DNA from: Marsupella aquatica
Taxonomy: Eukaryota; Marchantiophyta
Assembly: GCA_973895155.1 (NCBI GenBank)
Contig: OZ316892.1
Location: 10,230,001-10,294,000 of the forward strand
Length of the DNA stretch: 64,000 nucleotides
Direction of reading: 5' to 3'
The notes under the pieces are model-generated. The model did no database searches. It was not told where the DNA came from and worked only from the letters and a program-made list of their open reading frames with translations. Position 1 is the stretch's first letter. The number at the start of each line of letters is the position of its first letter. Both the position numbers and the translations under genes were made by a program. Of this stretch, positions 21,610-34,956 are shown piece after piece.

Positions 21610-22165
21610 GTTAAGACCCCTTTGGCTTCACATTGTAAAACTAAATAATAAATCTCCTTTGTACTTGATAAAATCGATCTGCCAATGTTTGATTCATTGG
21701 AAAATTCAAGATCACTATTTAGAAACTTGTGATCTCTTTAGTAATGTTTGACTTGATAAAATCTCTCAATGTCACACTCATTGGAAAGCTAGAGTAAAAT
21801 TAAAAACTCATAATCTCCTTAGTACTTGACAAAATGTATCAATGTTAGGTTCATTGGAAAGCTAGAGAAATTTAGATACTCATAATCTCTCTATTTCTTG
21901 ACAAATAATCTCAATGTCACACATTAGAAAGCTAAAGAGATTGAAAACCTCCTGATCTCTTGAGTACCGTGACAAAATTTGACATGAAATTTGTCAATGT
22001 CGGACTCAATGTTAGAAAGCTAGAAGAATTCATGAACTCATGATCAAAAGTTTTTATACTCACACTCATTGGAAAGGCAAAGAAATTCAAAAACTCATAT
22101 GGAACTTGACAAAATTTGTCAATTTGAGGCTCATTGGAAACCCTTTCTCGATTAAGAGATATCAC
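21610..22165. repeat. Degenerate ~75-90 bp satellite (TCATTGGAAAGCTAGAG family)
   Basis: About seven diverged units, each containing variants of ACTTGACAAAAT, CAATGT, CTCATTGGAAAGCTAGAG and AAACTCATAATCTC, at intervals of roughly 75-90 bases. Copies differ at many positions and have indels, so the array is old. Similar modules occur in plant LTR retrotransposon untranslated regions, but no retroelement coding sequence is seen nearby. Confidence 0.75.
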
Positions 22166-22959
22166 AATCTCGTCACCGTCACAAGCTTAGCCGCTACAAA
22201 TTGATTTCTTTGATTACGTTGCCATCGCTTAACCACAATGCTTGCTTCCCGGCTTGAATTGTTCGCAACTCTTAGATAGTCTTCAACTAAAGTTCACTCG
22301 AAACACAGGTTGACGCCAAATGCAGCCTCTATGTCAAAGAAGTTACAATTGTTGGTCTTCCCCTCACACCATAGCCCTCCTAAATAAAAATAACTATAAA
22401 TCCTTTTTCTAAGTGATGGCTCGTTCGTTTTGTGTGTTCTTCCCACCGAATCGACAAGCGCTCTTTTGCCAACAGCTAGGTGTTGTGCTCCAATCTGTCT
22501 TGTGGCGGTAATGCTCAAATAATGTAACTCACAAACAATCAATCAAGAATGGTTGAAAGATGATTTCTCCAATGTGTAAACAAAACCTATAAGAAAACTC
22601 AATTCCTCCACATTCAACCTTCCGTTTGATAAATCTCTATCTTTTGAGCATTTGTTTTTGTACGAGCACACACTAACACCATCGGGAGACTCAAAACCAT
22701 TGGTTAACGCCTTGATGAAAATTGATTTCACTTAATCACATGCACATTCCTTGGATGAACATGGGGGTCCACGGATTAATTCTTGAGCATTTTTTAGTGT
22801 CAATGTCATCTCCCTAGTTCACTAGAGTGGATAATACTGTGATGGGGCCAATGCCCCAAAGAATGATTTTAAGGGGTATTAGTGATGCGCAAATGTAAAC
22901 AGGTAGATTTGTGTCATGTTTGTTTTTGCTTTTGTTCTCTTACAACCTCGCTGGAGATA
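22166..22959. other. Intergenic, no gene recognised
   Basis: Two short - strand frames (22294-22542 and 22543-22731) abut, but neither resembles a family. Nothing else is supported. Confidence 0.35.
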
Positions 22960-24470
22960 GTTTACGCAAAATAGATGTGGGGAGCTGTTGCTGTCTTTTT
23001 TATGTCCTCTTGAGTTCAGTTATTGGCCAGGCCTCAGGGAAAGAAGATCGGCCGCTGGCCGGTGCAAGACAAGGCACATAGCCTAGTGCCGCCCTTTGGG
23101 GACTTGCCTAATTTTTGATTTGTATCCATTTGTAAGCGGCCTTAGTATTAAGATAATGATGGGCCGGGTCGAAATGTGTGAGTGGCCAAACACCACTTTG
23201 ACCCTGGCCAGGAAGTGATAGAGAAAAGGAGCTTTAGAGTGGGCCGGACACAAAAGTACTAAAAAACTAATAAATTTAAAAGAGCCTTGGCCATTCCCGG
23301 CCAGGAGTATCCTTGTACCTGGGGGAAGACCCAAAAGAGCCCTGGCCATCGGAGGGCAAGCCCAAGGAGACCCCGACCAGGATGACAATGAGGGTTCCAA
23401 TGGCCAATCCGTAGATGAGGATCTTACTACAAGTAAGCAGTCTGATGAAGGTTAGTACGCGAGCCGTACGAACTTTGGCCACACAAAAGTTGAATTTTCA
23501 ATCTTCTCAGAATCAAGAACTTATAGGCTTATTGGAAGGAGCTCGCCGAGCTGAATGCAACAAGGTAAGACACGCCCCAAACGGAGTTAAAATGAGGGAG
23601 ATACGAACTAGAGCATTTTTGTGAAAAGTTGGGGTCCGATATCGTACGGACGTCCGTACAGACTTCAGGAGAGTGAGCCTGGCCAACTCCCGGTAGGCGG
23701 CCTTGGCCAGGGTACCTCATATGATGTCGTGATAGGAGGCCGGGACCGTACGGACGACCTGGACGTGACGGTGGTCAAGGTAGAACCCAAGACTCGGTAA
23801 GCCATATCTCGGACGTCTGATGTCCGGTTTGGGAGCTGTTTTTAGGGTACGATCGGGATGGCAGTGGCTATCCAAAAAATTTCTCAGGACCAGATCTCAA
23901 GAAACTTGTAGTTTCGACAATTTTCATGGCCAAGGTAGTGGGAGGCGGTGGCCACCACGTAGTAGGAAGGCAGACCATGGCCTACATAGGACTTAGTCTA
24001 GTTTTTGTTTAGTTGATGTGGTGGCCGACGAAGGCACCGTTGGCCGCCCATAGGTAGCAATAGGGTTAGGAGTGCATGTGTATAAAACTTTTAGGTTAGA
24101 GGCGCCGCCAGCAGATGGCGGCCAGCCAGGGCAGTGGCCGCCGCCACACCCCTAGGGCTTGTGTGTTCACATATTGTTGTTTTTGGTATTTAATCAACAG
24201 CCCCAAGTAGGAGCAAGGGGGGAACTCAGTCTAGTGTTGTTGGTGTGAGGATTAGCCTTCAATAAGAATAGGGAATTGATCCAAAGTATTGAGGTGGAGA
24301 GGTGCTCATTGTCCCGTGAGGCAGGAGTTGGGCAGACGGCAGGAGGCCAGGTTGCCCATGCAATGTGTTACCTTGGCCACTAAAAGATATAGATTTAGTT
24401 GGATTTTCCTGAATTCTTGTGTGGTGTTCTCTCTCTTTGTTGCACGATTGTGTTCTTCCCCTAGCATGAA
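22960..24470. other. GGCC-rich block, suspected retroelement LTR or untranslated remnant
   Basis: This 1.5 kb block stands out from its AT-rich surroundings. It has more than 20 TGGCCA/GGCCAGG/CGGCC words and repeated phrases such as TTGGCCA and CCCGGCCAGG, and no open frame resembling gag, pol or another family. The edges are abrupt in composition. The best guess is an LTR, a solo LTR or a non-autonomous retroelement fragment. No clean TG...CA ends or target duplication could be fixed by eye. Confidence 0.35.
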
Positions 24471-27400
24471 TGTTTAGAGAAACTTAGTACATGGTTTGGT
24501 TGACCTTGTGAGTGAGAAAGTGGTGACAGCACTTTGCCAAAGGCCAGGAGGAGTAGGAACAAGATAGTCCACGGGACTTGATCAAAAGCGGAGTACACGT
24601 ATAGTTGGTAGACTTGATCAAAAAATACATTTCCGGGAGCGGAAACAAATCTACTCATCCTTAGTAGGAAATTAATCCATATAGCGTCCCTCCATGTCCC
24701 CATCATACGATACAAACGATTCTTAGTGGAAACCAAGCAGTATTTGTTGTGTTAATCATTTGAAAAGCAGGTGACAAATACATAGTTGAGAAAGTAGATC
24801 TCACCACATCTATCTCAGTGAGATTTCCATTGATATCTCACAAAAAAATGCATCTAAAATGATTTAAAAACATAAGAAGTTATCAACTCAGTAATCAATT
24901 ATTTAATTTTTTTGGTTCTGTGGTGTGCTATGATATTAAGAAGTAAGTGGGAAAGCCTAGACAACATAGCTCTACTTTTCACCTAGTATGCAAATGAACA
25001 CTTGAATAAACACGACCATATATGGATCAAGGCACTTGTCATAGTTCTTTTGCTGCCCAACAGGCATTGCTGTCCCCTTCAGTGGGGGCCATGGGGTTGT
25101 TGTTCATTGGCAGTGGCTATTGCTTCGTGAATTTGCATACCCTGGTTGTTAGGCGCATGGACTTCCTGCCCTACCTTCCCGCTTCATTGTGGACCTTCAG
25201 TCTATCTTCTCATACAATGTCATGAGAGTGAAGAATGGAGTTCTCCCGTTTCAGGCCATGCTTTGACATGCTCAGTCCCATTTTCCCAAGGATGCGCGGA
25301 GCATGGTTCTTACTTGCAAGGGGGTTATTTTGGACAGCCTGGACCAAGTTCAGCAAGTTAGTAATTTCAAACCACGTGCATAGACAGTCACACCTCTTCT
25401 AGCATGCTTTCAGACTAACCTCTGGAGCCAGACATGGGCACTGGTCCCTTCTATATGATTGAGTTCTTTCATCTTTACCATATATGTCTATGCTCCTCTG
25501 GCCTGGTCTTCACCAATTATGCTTGGGCCAACCTACATGTTTTTGCAGGGCAAGTTTAGATAGGGACTAGGGCATCCATATTCTTATGATTATGTGGTCA
25601 TGGTAGTGAGAGGACTATGACATTTGGGACATGGTGGAGGCTATTTCCCAACACTCAAGTTATAATGTCACATTGAAGTAGTGACATGTCCCAGAACAAA
25701 GTTCTTGACTCAGAGGTCTCACTATATATATTGACGTTTTTAATGCCTCTGACCCCATAAAATGTAAGAAGTTTTTTTAATTTTTGAACCCCTACAAATT
25801 TAGAATATTCTTGTAATATTCCAAAATTATGATTAAAATGACCCTAAAGTTCTTATAACTCTCAAAATTGGATTTAAAATACCATAATGTTCTTATCAGA
25901 AAAAATTTCATTGAAGTCTTCCCCTAAAACCAGTAAAACAACATTATCATAAATTGTCGCACTTGATGTGCCATTGTTTTGGAAGTGAAACTCTCGAGGT
26001 TCCTAATTAGCGTCATGTTGATCTGGTCTTCTCTCATGCTGGAGTGAGGGCCCTCAGGGATGTGGTTGTTGCTAACCCTACCAGCTAGTGGCTCCAATGG
26101 TTGTGACATTGGAATGCACTGGTAGGCGGGCTGGTAGGGTTAGTGGCAACCACATCTCGGAGTTGTTGGCAAACAGAGCATGGCTGCTCATATCCCAGCC
26201 ACACTCCTGGGAGAGGGCTGCAACGCTCCTGGGAGAGGGCTACATGGCTTAACCATGCAAGACGAGCGTTTACCCATTTTCTACCCATTTTTTGTGAAGG
26301 TCTTTGGGTTCAACATCAAACTTGGATTGTTCTATATATGATCTTGCATAGTTTACTATGTAGAACATAGCTCATATCCTCCAGTGCGTCATTGCAACCT
26401 CTTTTAGACAATGCGTGTCGATGTTCAAATGGCCCATGCATTCACTGTTCTTTGTGGGGGCGAGAAGTAAGTGTACACCTTAGAGCCGTGTTCCATCAGC
26501 CCTCAAACCAGGCTGATGGTAAAACCCTCAAGCTTCCACTAACTTCTTTTGGAGCCAATGAGAAGCACAAAAAAATTCAGGGTGACCCTCAAGTCGATGT
26601 ACAGCCAGGGTGGAAGGCCATCCGGGCCTTCCACTCTTCTTTCATGGCCCTGAAGGTGACCGGGAACTGGTGTTGGCAGGTGATAGCCACCGTGCCAACT
26701 TGTTATGTCCGGTCGCAACTAGGTCGCAACAACAATTCTCGATGGTGTGGATTGACAATGGCATTACTGAACAAGGGGCCCAGGCAGCATCCATTCAAGC
26801 TCAGAAATTCATTCTAGTGTGATTGTGACTCAGAAAGCTCGGACAGTTGTAGAGATCGGAGTTTGTGCCATGAATCAAAACACACTGGGAGATGGCGACA
26901 AGGTGGTGGTAATGGAAAATCTGACTGCCACAAGTTTTGGTGAGGTGCATTCCCATTGTAATCAACATAGATTGTTAGCAGGAAGATGAGAAGCTTGCCG
27001 GTGGCAAAAGAACTCCAGAAAGAAGATGATAGGGAGCAGATCGAAATAGCTTCCCAACAGTTTGTAGCTTATTAATTAAAATATGGGTGGCCAAGAAGTT
27101 CCAGAACAAATGTTGCATTGGTCTAATCAAGTTTGCGGCGATCAAGGAAGCTCGACTGTGATAGCCAAAGCGAACTCCGAAGGGGACAGACTGATGGACA
27201 CAAGAATGGCATAGATTGATGTACACGGAAGTAAATGCTGGCTAGCTTTGGAAATCTGGAGACTTGTGAGAAGTGGGATGTGTTGTTGTCGAAGAGGAGA
27301 AGTTCTGCTTCCAGAAGATCTCAATTGGAATCGAGCGATACGGCTGAATTTCAAGCCACTATGAACAAAAGCAGAGTATGATCAATGTCTTGGCTAGGTA

Positions 27401-29412
27401 ACCAAAGTTGTCGAGGCCAGCTACATGAAGATAAATTTTTATGAACGATCTTTTATGACTCCTTAAGTAAACAAATTAATTCTTTTGAATTGGTTGAGCA
27501 ATACAGTATGAGCCCTGCTGAATGAGACGTTCTCTATGGCAAACTGCCGATCTCATGTGGCTTGATCAGTTGATCAAAGCTCTTCAATCTGCCTGCTTTG
27601 CATTCTGCATCCTGGCTGTTGGATTCCGTTGTCCAAATCGTCAAGACCAGATTATTCAACTTACAACAATTGTTGATCAGCAAAATTCTGCTGTCTGATT
27701 TGGACAGCGGAATTCCAATGCAATTGGACAGCTCTATGCATAACTAGAGAGATTACAAGTTCTCAAAATAAGGACAAGAACTCAGAGTCATGGGATCCGA
27801 TTAATGCTGAGGACTTGAAGCGCATCCTCACAGTCCTATCGACAATCTGGGAGGCGAGATGTTGTCTCGATTGATTTCTTAACAAACCCAAGGTGCATTG
27901 GGAACTCCAAAACATATTGAGTTGATGCAAATCAGCAAAAAGAATTGACACCTATTCCGGGCACAAAATTCAAATCAGACAAGTTAGAGGGAAACAAGCA
28001 CCCGCGCAAGGCAACAAAGGTGAACGCACAATATTCAGCATTCAGGAGAGAATGTAGAAAAAGAATGGATCGACGGTCACTCAGACCGTCGTTCAAATTT
28101 GCCGGTACACCGTCTACGCTGCTGCCTGGGAAAGGTTCTGAAGGGGCCCATGGAAGAGAAGTGATCAAGCTCCTCACATGCCTACTTCAGGGCAGGGCCA
28201 GAATAGGGTGAGGGCCCTTTTGAGGGCTGATGGAACAATGCTCTTAGGCTTTTGCCTGGGTCCCTTGAATGTGCTCTGACTTGCGTTGCCTCTCCTTGAT
28301 TGGATGCTTCTTGGTATTGGCAGTTTGATCGACACAAGTACAATGCAGAAAACAACTATGATTGTATCTTGTACACAATATGCTCTAAAGCCACAATCCT
28401 AAAGCCCAATATACAATTGCAGTGTATTGTTTTGCCATCCCTCCCTCACGCAATGCCTCCCATAAACTTGGGATTATACTCTTTCTTTTCTTTTGGATGT
28501 GGGAAATCTAGTTTCACTGAAAACAGTCCTTGGCCATTGCTGCTCTCTTTGCTTTCCAGATTTGAAAATGCTGCAGGGTGTCCAAATGACCAAGATTGAT
28601 GCGCTCTTTGTTTTGGCAAGATTGCACTCCCCCAGTGCAATCCCACGCGGGATCCCACAATATCATTGTCCTCTGAGATGATAGACTGAGGTCGGCTCAC
28701 CCTGTACCTTTAACTGAACCCACACTACATAGAAGGAGACTAACTTAATAGCTATAACCAATGCAGAAGTGAGTTCACAATCACAACCAATCATGGCAGT
28801 GAGCATAGAATTGTAGAACGAGAAACACTCGTACACTCAAAAGGCTTTTCCATTCCAAAGGGGCATCCACCGGAACAATAAACAGGTTTATTGGTACCAG
28901 CCGAAAGTTTACTGTTACTAGGCAAATTTTACTATTACTAGTAAAAAAGATGATCTAAACCCATTTAAAGTCTCATTTTTCCAGATAATTAAAATCATGA
29001 CATTTTTTTGTGAGCACCAAACACTGCCCGGGCGCTAGCAATATGATGATCCAAAATAAAAATTCCAAAAAAATTACCATCCACTTTCCTGTTATAAGTA
29101 ACTATTTTTTGTTATTGTTTCCTGTCGTTTGTAAATACCCCTTCCAAAGTACACATAACAACAACCATATTGATGCAAGGTCCTGTGCACACTCTGTCCC
29201 ACTGCCAGGTTCCGCCTGCATTGTTAAGTGATCATTAGATAAATCCAGTTAGCAAATCAGAATGATATTCTAGAATCAGGCATAGTCACAACAAAGGAGG
29301 TGGAGATAATAGTGATAATATTATCTCTACGTTAGATCTGAATATTCAGCTGTGCAGGCTTTGGTACTCAAAATCCATTAACAAATACTAGACGAATCCT
29401 GTGCACAAGGTT
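24471..29412. other. Intergenic, no firm gene
   Basis: Several open frames of 60-140 codons (for example 26392-26817, +) have no recognisable domain. CTCCTGGGAGAGGGCT is directly repeated at about 26205-26242. The 26.6-28.2 kb part has more balanced composition and may be a decayed gene or transposon. No RNA gene was identified. Confidence 0.35.
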
Positions 29413-29526
29413 GAGTACATATAAGTGCCTTTCGGGATGGCTGGGAAAATGAGTACATATAAGTGCCTTTCGGGATGGCTGGGAAAATGAGTACACATAA
29501 GTGCCTTTCGGGATGGCTGGGAAAAT
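29413..29526. repeat. 38-bp tandem repeat, three copies
   Basis: Three contiguous 38-bp units beginning GAGTACATATAAGTGCC and ending GGCTGGGAAAAT. Only one base differs among copies (ACATAT versus ACACAT), so the expansion is recent. Confidence 0.95.
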
Positions 29527-32500
29527 GTAGTACCCTACTCCTAGTCTACTGAATCAGCAGTTTTCTTTCTTTCTCCAACATCTTTTGGGCGAGACAGCGA
29601 GAGCAACTCGCGTCCCAAACTAATCTACGCTCCTACAGACTGTTATAAATTGTGAAGTGCTCTGCCTTTTGCTACTTCTTTGATTTCAGAGTCTTCCATT
29701 GTGCGATGCTCTTTTGAGGATAGTGTAGTATGAACTTCAAACGAGATAAACGATTGTTCAATATCTTATTGTGTCATCCACCACACTTTTGATGTTGAAA
29801 CTTATTTTTTATTTCTCCTTCTTCACATTGCGTTTGATGAACGTTTGAATGCACTTTGAGTTGACCAATAGGGACTACAAGATTTGAGTAATTGCCCAAA
29901 TTCCACGCAAGATCGATCAAGGATGCTGATTATGTTTTCGTGCTCGATAATAAAGAACAGATAGAGATCTCAATTGGAGGGTCTCCGTCGCGTGCAATCT
30001 ACTCTTATAACAAACGACCCCAAACGAAATCAATTGACACTGTCACAGCTCACACTCCTGAGTCAAAGGTCACACTCAATCCCTGGCCAGCTCGAGGCTT
30101 CGGGCCCACTGAGAGGCAAATTCAGTGAGCGAAAGCCATAGCCCATAGAGGTATTCACTAGACAACGTGTGAATTTTTAGGAAATATACAAAAATCTAAA
30201 ACCGGGGGTTTTCCTGCCGGCAAGATAGTTGCATTTAGGTGAGATACATCCCAGACAAATCCTTGAAGGTGGCATGATAGTCGTAGCCAGCTGGAACGAG
30301 AACTCAATGACAGTACAGCGGTGTACACGAAAGACGATAGAAAAAGTCGCTCTCTACTATTGGGAATGATGCAACTACGAGCAATTTATGTAATTTAACT
30401 ATAATAAATGTTGTTATGCAATGCAAAGGTCACTAGCCAAATCCTAATCCGAAGGCTGGCAGTAAAATTGACACCGATTTCGAAAAGCAAAATCCTGATC
30501 ATAAGAGTGACAGTCTTTGGGTCTACGTTAGGATTAGGTTCTGTGAGTGTAGGTAGTGGGATATGTGGAAGTTTGCTGTTCGGAAACTACTGAGTTCCCT
30601 TGAGTGGAAGAAACATATTTGAGAACGTTATGAGCACGACAACTTAAGTCACTCTGTGGAACCGGTAGAAAATGACACAAAATACGTGAGAAAGTGGACA
30701 TTGTGGGGGTAGTTAGTTTGCGCTGAAACCCATGACAAGAATTTACTGTGTCTTGCTAGTAAACAGACTTACAAGCAGTACCAGTTGGAGTTCAAGAGAC
30801 TTTCTATCTGCGGATTCATGCCTGAATTACGGTATGAGAATTAGATATATTCACTTTGTACAGGACTAGGGTTTAGGGTACTGTCTCTTGAAGAGTAGCG
30901 AGGTCAATTTCTTCGTAATCATCTGGGCCCAACACGGATTGTTTGTTTCAATTGGCACAGCCAGGAGTTGTCTGTTCGGTCACAAAGTGCTTGATAATAG
31001 AGCACCCTTTCGGTTTCTATACTCCATAGCTCCTTCAGACCTTACTTGACACGATTCAACTCACCACAAGAGATAACAACTGACACACGGGGATGTCAGT
31101 TTGGTAATGTAGTTCATCGATAGGATGCTTTAGCCAAATACCTCCGTACAAGTACGATAAGACCGAAGCTTTTCATTTTCTTTACAGAAACTTACCACAT
31201 GTATCAATCCAAGTAGAGAATCCTTACAATTGGGAGTTCATGGGGATTGATGACTTTCACGAAGGGAGATCTAAGAGGCACCTCCAACCCACATATATAG
31301 CAGCGAACAAAATGCAACGATTCACGAGAAGTTACACTCCTTGACGTTTGCTTCGTACCTTTCGTCTGCGACTGAGGCGAGCAAGGATTAAACGATCTGA
31401 AGAAACCAGCTTACAAGATGATCGATCCTCTGCTTCAGGAAATACGATCAGCATTTCATTAAAATAACAATACATGCCTAGATGCGTGATCTGGTGAGCT
31501 TCGCGTAAGAAAATTCGTACTTTTTGGCAATTTCTCAAGAGCTCAGGCAATCACGGATCGATTGACGCATGTACTGATCACAAAAACCCAACAGGAAAGA
31601 GTCTGTATGACATTTGGCACATCCAAACAATTTTTGTCATCCTTATCTGAAGAATCTCAAAGGTCAGAGATTTCAAAGTTGAGTTTTCACTTGGATTTAA
31701 CAGCATTTCGATGTTCATACTATCTATGTGAAGGCTGCTGCGTTCGAGAAAATCTGCCAACGTTCCTCCAGACTTGGCTTAATTCCCTCCATTCTCCAGT
31801 GCAGCTTACCAAACACTCGAGGGAAATGACACTCCACCATGGGGTCTATGCCTGACATAATAATACCTATCAGAGGGTCTCATTGAGCTCTAGAGTCCTC
31901 TTTATTGCAAAAACTTTAGCTCCTCTTAAGTGACATACCATGGGGTCTCACTGAACTCTAAGGCCTCTTACATAACCTTAGCCCCACTCAACCCAAGGTG
32001 GCAAACAGGTTGTGAGGCTTGCATTATTGGGTGAGGTTTTCCTTCCACCTTCTCTTGCGTTTGTGTATAATTATGTTTCTGATCACCACCCGTCCTGTAA
32101 TAGAATATAGAGCCAGGTGCTTGTGGGGGGCCCTTTGCGACTAGCCATCATGGCCACCACCATTTGGGCAATGAATACAAAATTACTCATTATGGGCAGG
32201 GGTAAGATCAAAGGCACCTAAAAGGGCAATAAGTGTCTCAATAGTTAAGATTCAAGATGGGCATGAAGCAATGGAGAAGATTCAATTGCGTTCAGCCAGT
32301 GCAAGAACTTGGAGCCAAGCTTGCACTCACAATCCATCTCACCATAAATTAGGGTGTCTCAAAGTTCCAAGGTTCACAGGTGTTGGCTTGAATGTGACTT
32401 GTGGGTTGTGGATATAGCATGTTCAATCATCCTAATACGTGCCTATTCTGATTTATCCAAAAAAATAAAAACAATCATCATAAGAGTTCATGTGTGACTA

Positions 32501-34178
32501 GTTATCAAAAACAAGTATTGAAAGAATGATTATAAGAAAGTTAATCGAAAAACTGCACACCTTTTTAAAAGTTAGAGAATTACAATACTTTAAGGCATAT
32601 AAGATGCACTCATCAATTATCAGAATACTAGTTCTGCAAGTAAGGAAATATGCCACTCAAAATTATATGTAAAATATAGTGAACCTGATCAAGACCAAGG
32701 AATTGAAAAAAATTTAAGGGGCTGCCCAAAATGACTAAATTCTATATAGTACATGGCTAATGCATGGACTAGGCCAGATTAACATAATAATCCATTTCAA
32801 TCAACTTGAATAAGACAAGATAGCCAAAGAGTGTCCCGCCATATAGCAATATAGCAACCTCCAAAAAATAATGGATAAATCCTCTATGGACTTTAAAATA
32901 AGTGTTCCACAACTGATCTGAATAGACATCCATAGGACAACATTTGGCTGAAAGGAAGCTTCATTGGCTAGGAACAAGAAAAAACAAAATCCACCTGAAA
33001 ATTATAATTGTTATGGTCAGATTCTCTGAGCAGAACTTTTTTTCAGTATCATTGCTCAAGGATTGTGTTGCCCTATTTGATGACAACATGAAAGTTCTTT
33101 ATGCAATGGAATCAAGCCAGTATATGTGTAATTAACAATTTCCAAAGTGAATGAGACAACGCTACTGCCAAGACTCTCCTTCAGCCCCCACTTCATCGTT
33201 CTTGTGACCCAATGGTCCTTTTCCCCTTAGGCTTTTGACAAGCTGGGTTTCCTCTCCTTCACATGGGGCCCCACGTTCTGGTATGATGGGCTGTGTTGTG
33301 ATCTTCTACCTCTCTTTGCCTTCCCCGTAGTCTTTGCTGGTAGGTATACCCTAACTTTAACCGAACATTAAGTACCAGCCAAGCCTAAACTACCCTAATT
33401 AGCTAATGTTCCTTTGCCTAAGTGAACAGGAGATCTACTCTAGAGGCTCATCCCATCATAAGACTCTCATTGTAACTCTAAAAAGTTGGTGCTTTCTTAA
33501 GAAATATGAACTAGGTAGATACCCGGGTAGATACAGTTTTTTGTGAAGGGGACATGTATTCTTATGTCATGGAATTGGAGTTGTGATAAATTAATTAGAT
33601 GATACTCAAACTCTTAAATTCACAACAATACAACAGTTTTGCTGTACACCATTTTGACTGTATTAGCCACCTGAGTAGCCCAATGTCCATGCTTCCATAA
33701 ATATATCAAGGTGACAAGCAAAAAAAAAATGTAGGTATGCCAAGGCAATTCCTGAGTAGTTTTTTGTGCCGCTGCACTCTGTTCTTGTTGCTACTACGTG
33801 CGATTGTCCATACAATGATGTCCTTGCACCATATAGTGCCATCATGGCGGAGATTGCATGTTCTTGTTGCTACTGCCATGCAATCGTTGCCGCCATGTGG
33901 TCAATCCTCTGTGTTGCACACTTGTCAGAACCACCATGGTTTTGTGGCAGTCATGAGGTGGTTGCAACCATGTTGTTGTTGTGAAAGTGATGGAACAAGG
34001 GTGAGACAGCCCCTATAGGACAGAGGCAGGCGTGGTCACTTGGCACTAGGTGGACGAAGACCTTCCCCCTCCCCTGCCCTTCCTCTCCCTCTCCTCTCAC
34101 TCCTGTCCTCACTCCGGTGCCCGCCCTCCCTTGTGTTCTTGTTGCGTACAGTGAGTCATTGTAAAGAAAGTTGTCATT
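29527..34178. other. Intergenic, no firm gene; pyrimidine-rich flank of element B
   Basis: No recognisable protein family. Near 31860-31970 the phrase GGTCTCA(T/C)TGA(G/A)CTCTA(G/A) occurs twice. From about 34055 to 34140 the + strand is a CT-rich tract ending 35-40 bp before the left end of element B, so it was part of the integration environment, not of the element. Confidence 0.4.
34176..34178. repeat. Target-site duplication ATT (left), element B
   Basis: ATT directly precedes the CACTAC terminus at 34179 and is repeated directly after the opposite terminus at 45075-45077. A 3-bp duplication is the hallmark of CACTA insertion. Confidence 0.85.
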
Positions 34179-34715
34179 CACTACAACACTATGCACCTCT
34201 TTTGCGAACCACCACCCTTCGCATCATACAAAGGAAACAAAATCCGAAATACCCAATTTGCGAATTTACTCGCATCGCAACGTCTTCGCTACTTCCCATC
34301 TCAAATTCTTCGCAAACGGCCCTTCGCAACTACTTCGCAACTTGCGATTCTAAATACGTCGCAACATCTCCGCAACGTTGCGACGGCACTGTCCTTGCAA
34401 ATATTGAGAAACGACAAATTTCATTATTTTGCGAGAACAAATGAATCGCTCGCGTTGCGATAACATTTACATCGCAATTTCCGATGTTAAATTTCTCTAT
34501 AACTTGCGATGCAAACAAACTCGTAAGATTGCGAGAAGTGGATGACCGCTTTGTTGCGAAGGCATTTAACTCGCAAACGTGTGGAGAGGAAGTCTTCGCT
34601 AGGGTTGTGATTTAGACAACATCGCAAGTGTTGCGATGCGTTTCTCCTCGGAATGGTTGCGATACGTTCACCGTGGCTCTTTGAGATGGGGGTTGGTTCT
34701 CAAAAGCTTCGCAAA
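34179..34715. repeat. Left terminal inverted repeat and TTGCGA subterminal zone of element B
   Basis: After the CACTAC terminus, TCGCAA/TTGCGA words (CTTCGCAAC, TTGCGATGC, TTCGCAAA) recur every 10-30 bases in both orientations to about 34710. They are the probable binding sites of the element's own TNPA-like protein. Open frames here are made of the repeat and are not genes. Confidence 0.85.
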
Positions 34716-34956
34716 ATGTATATTTCATGGGTTTTTGTGTATTTGGGTTACGGTGAGGGTGAGGGAGACCATTCATGGGTTTTGAAGGAGGGAGGAAAGT
34801 GATGTTGACCCAGTCTGCCGCAATTAAAATGACATTACTGAAAAAGTACAAAAGTTACAAAATGGAAGGGTAAAAACCCTTAGGTAAAGTGCCACGGCCA
34901 TGCATGCTGATCGCTATACATGTGAACTCGATGTAAGTGCTCTAGCTACAACTTGT

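Noticed and set aside
29413-29526. CRISPR-like regular repeat
   Set aside because: Units are directly contiguous with no spacers, and the DNA is eukaryotic.
34040-34518. Overlapping open frames at the left edge of element B
   Set aside because: They consist of the TTGCGA subterminal repeat and the CT-rich flank, in several frames at once.
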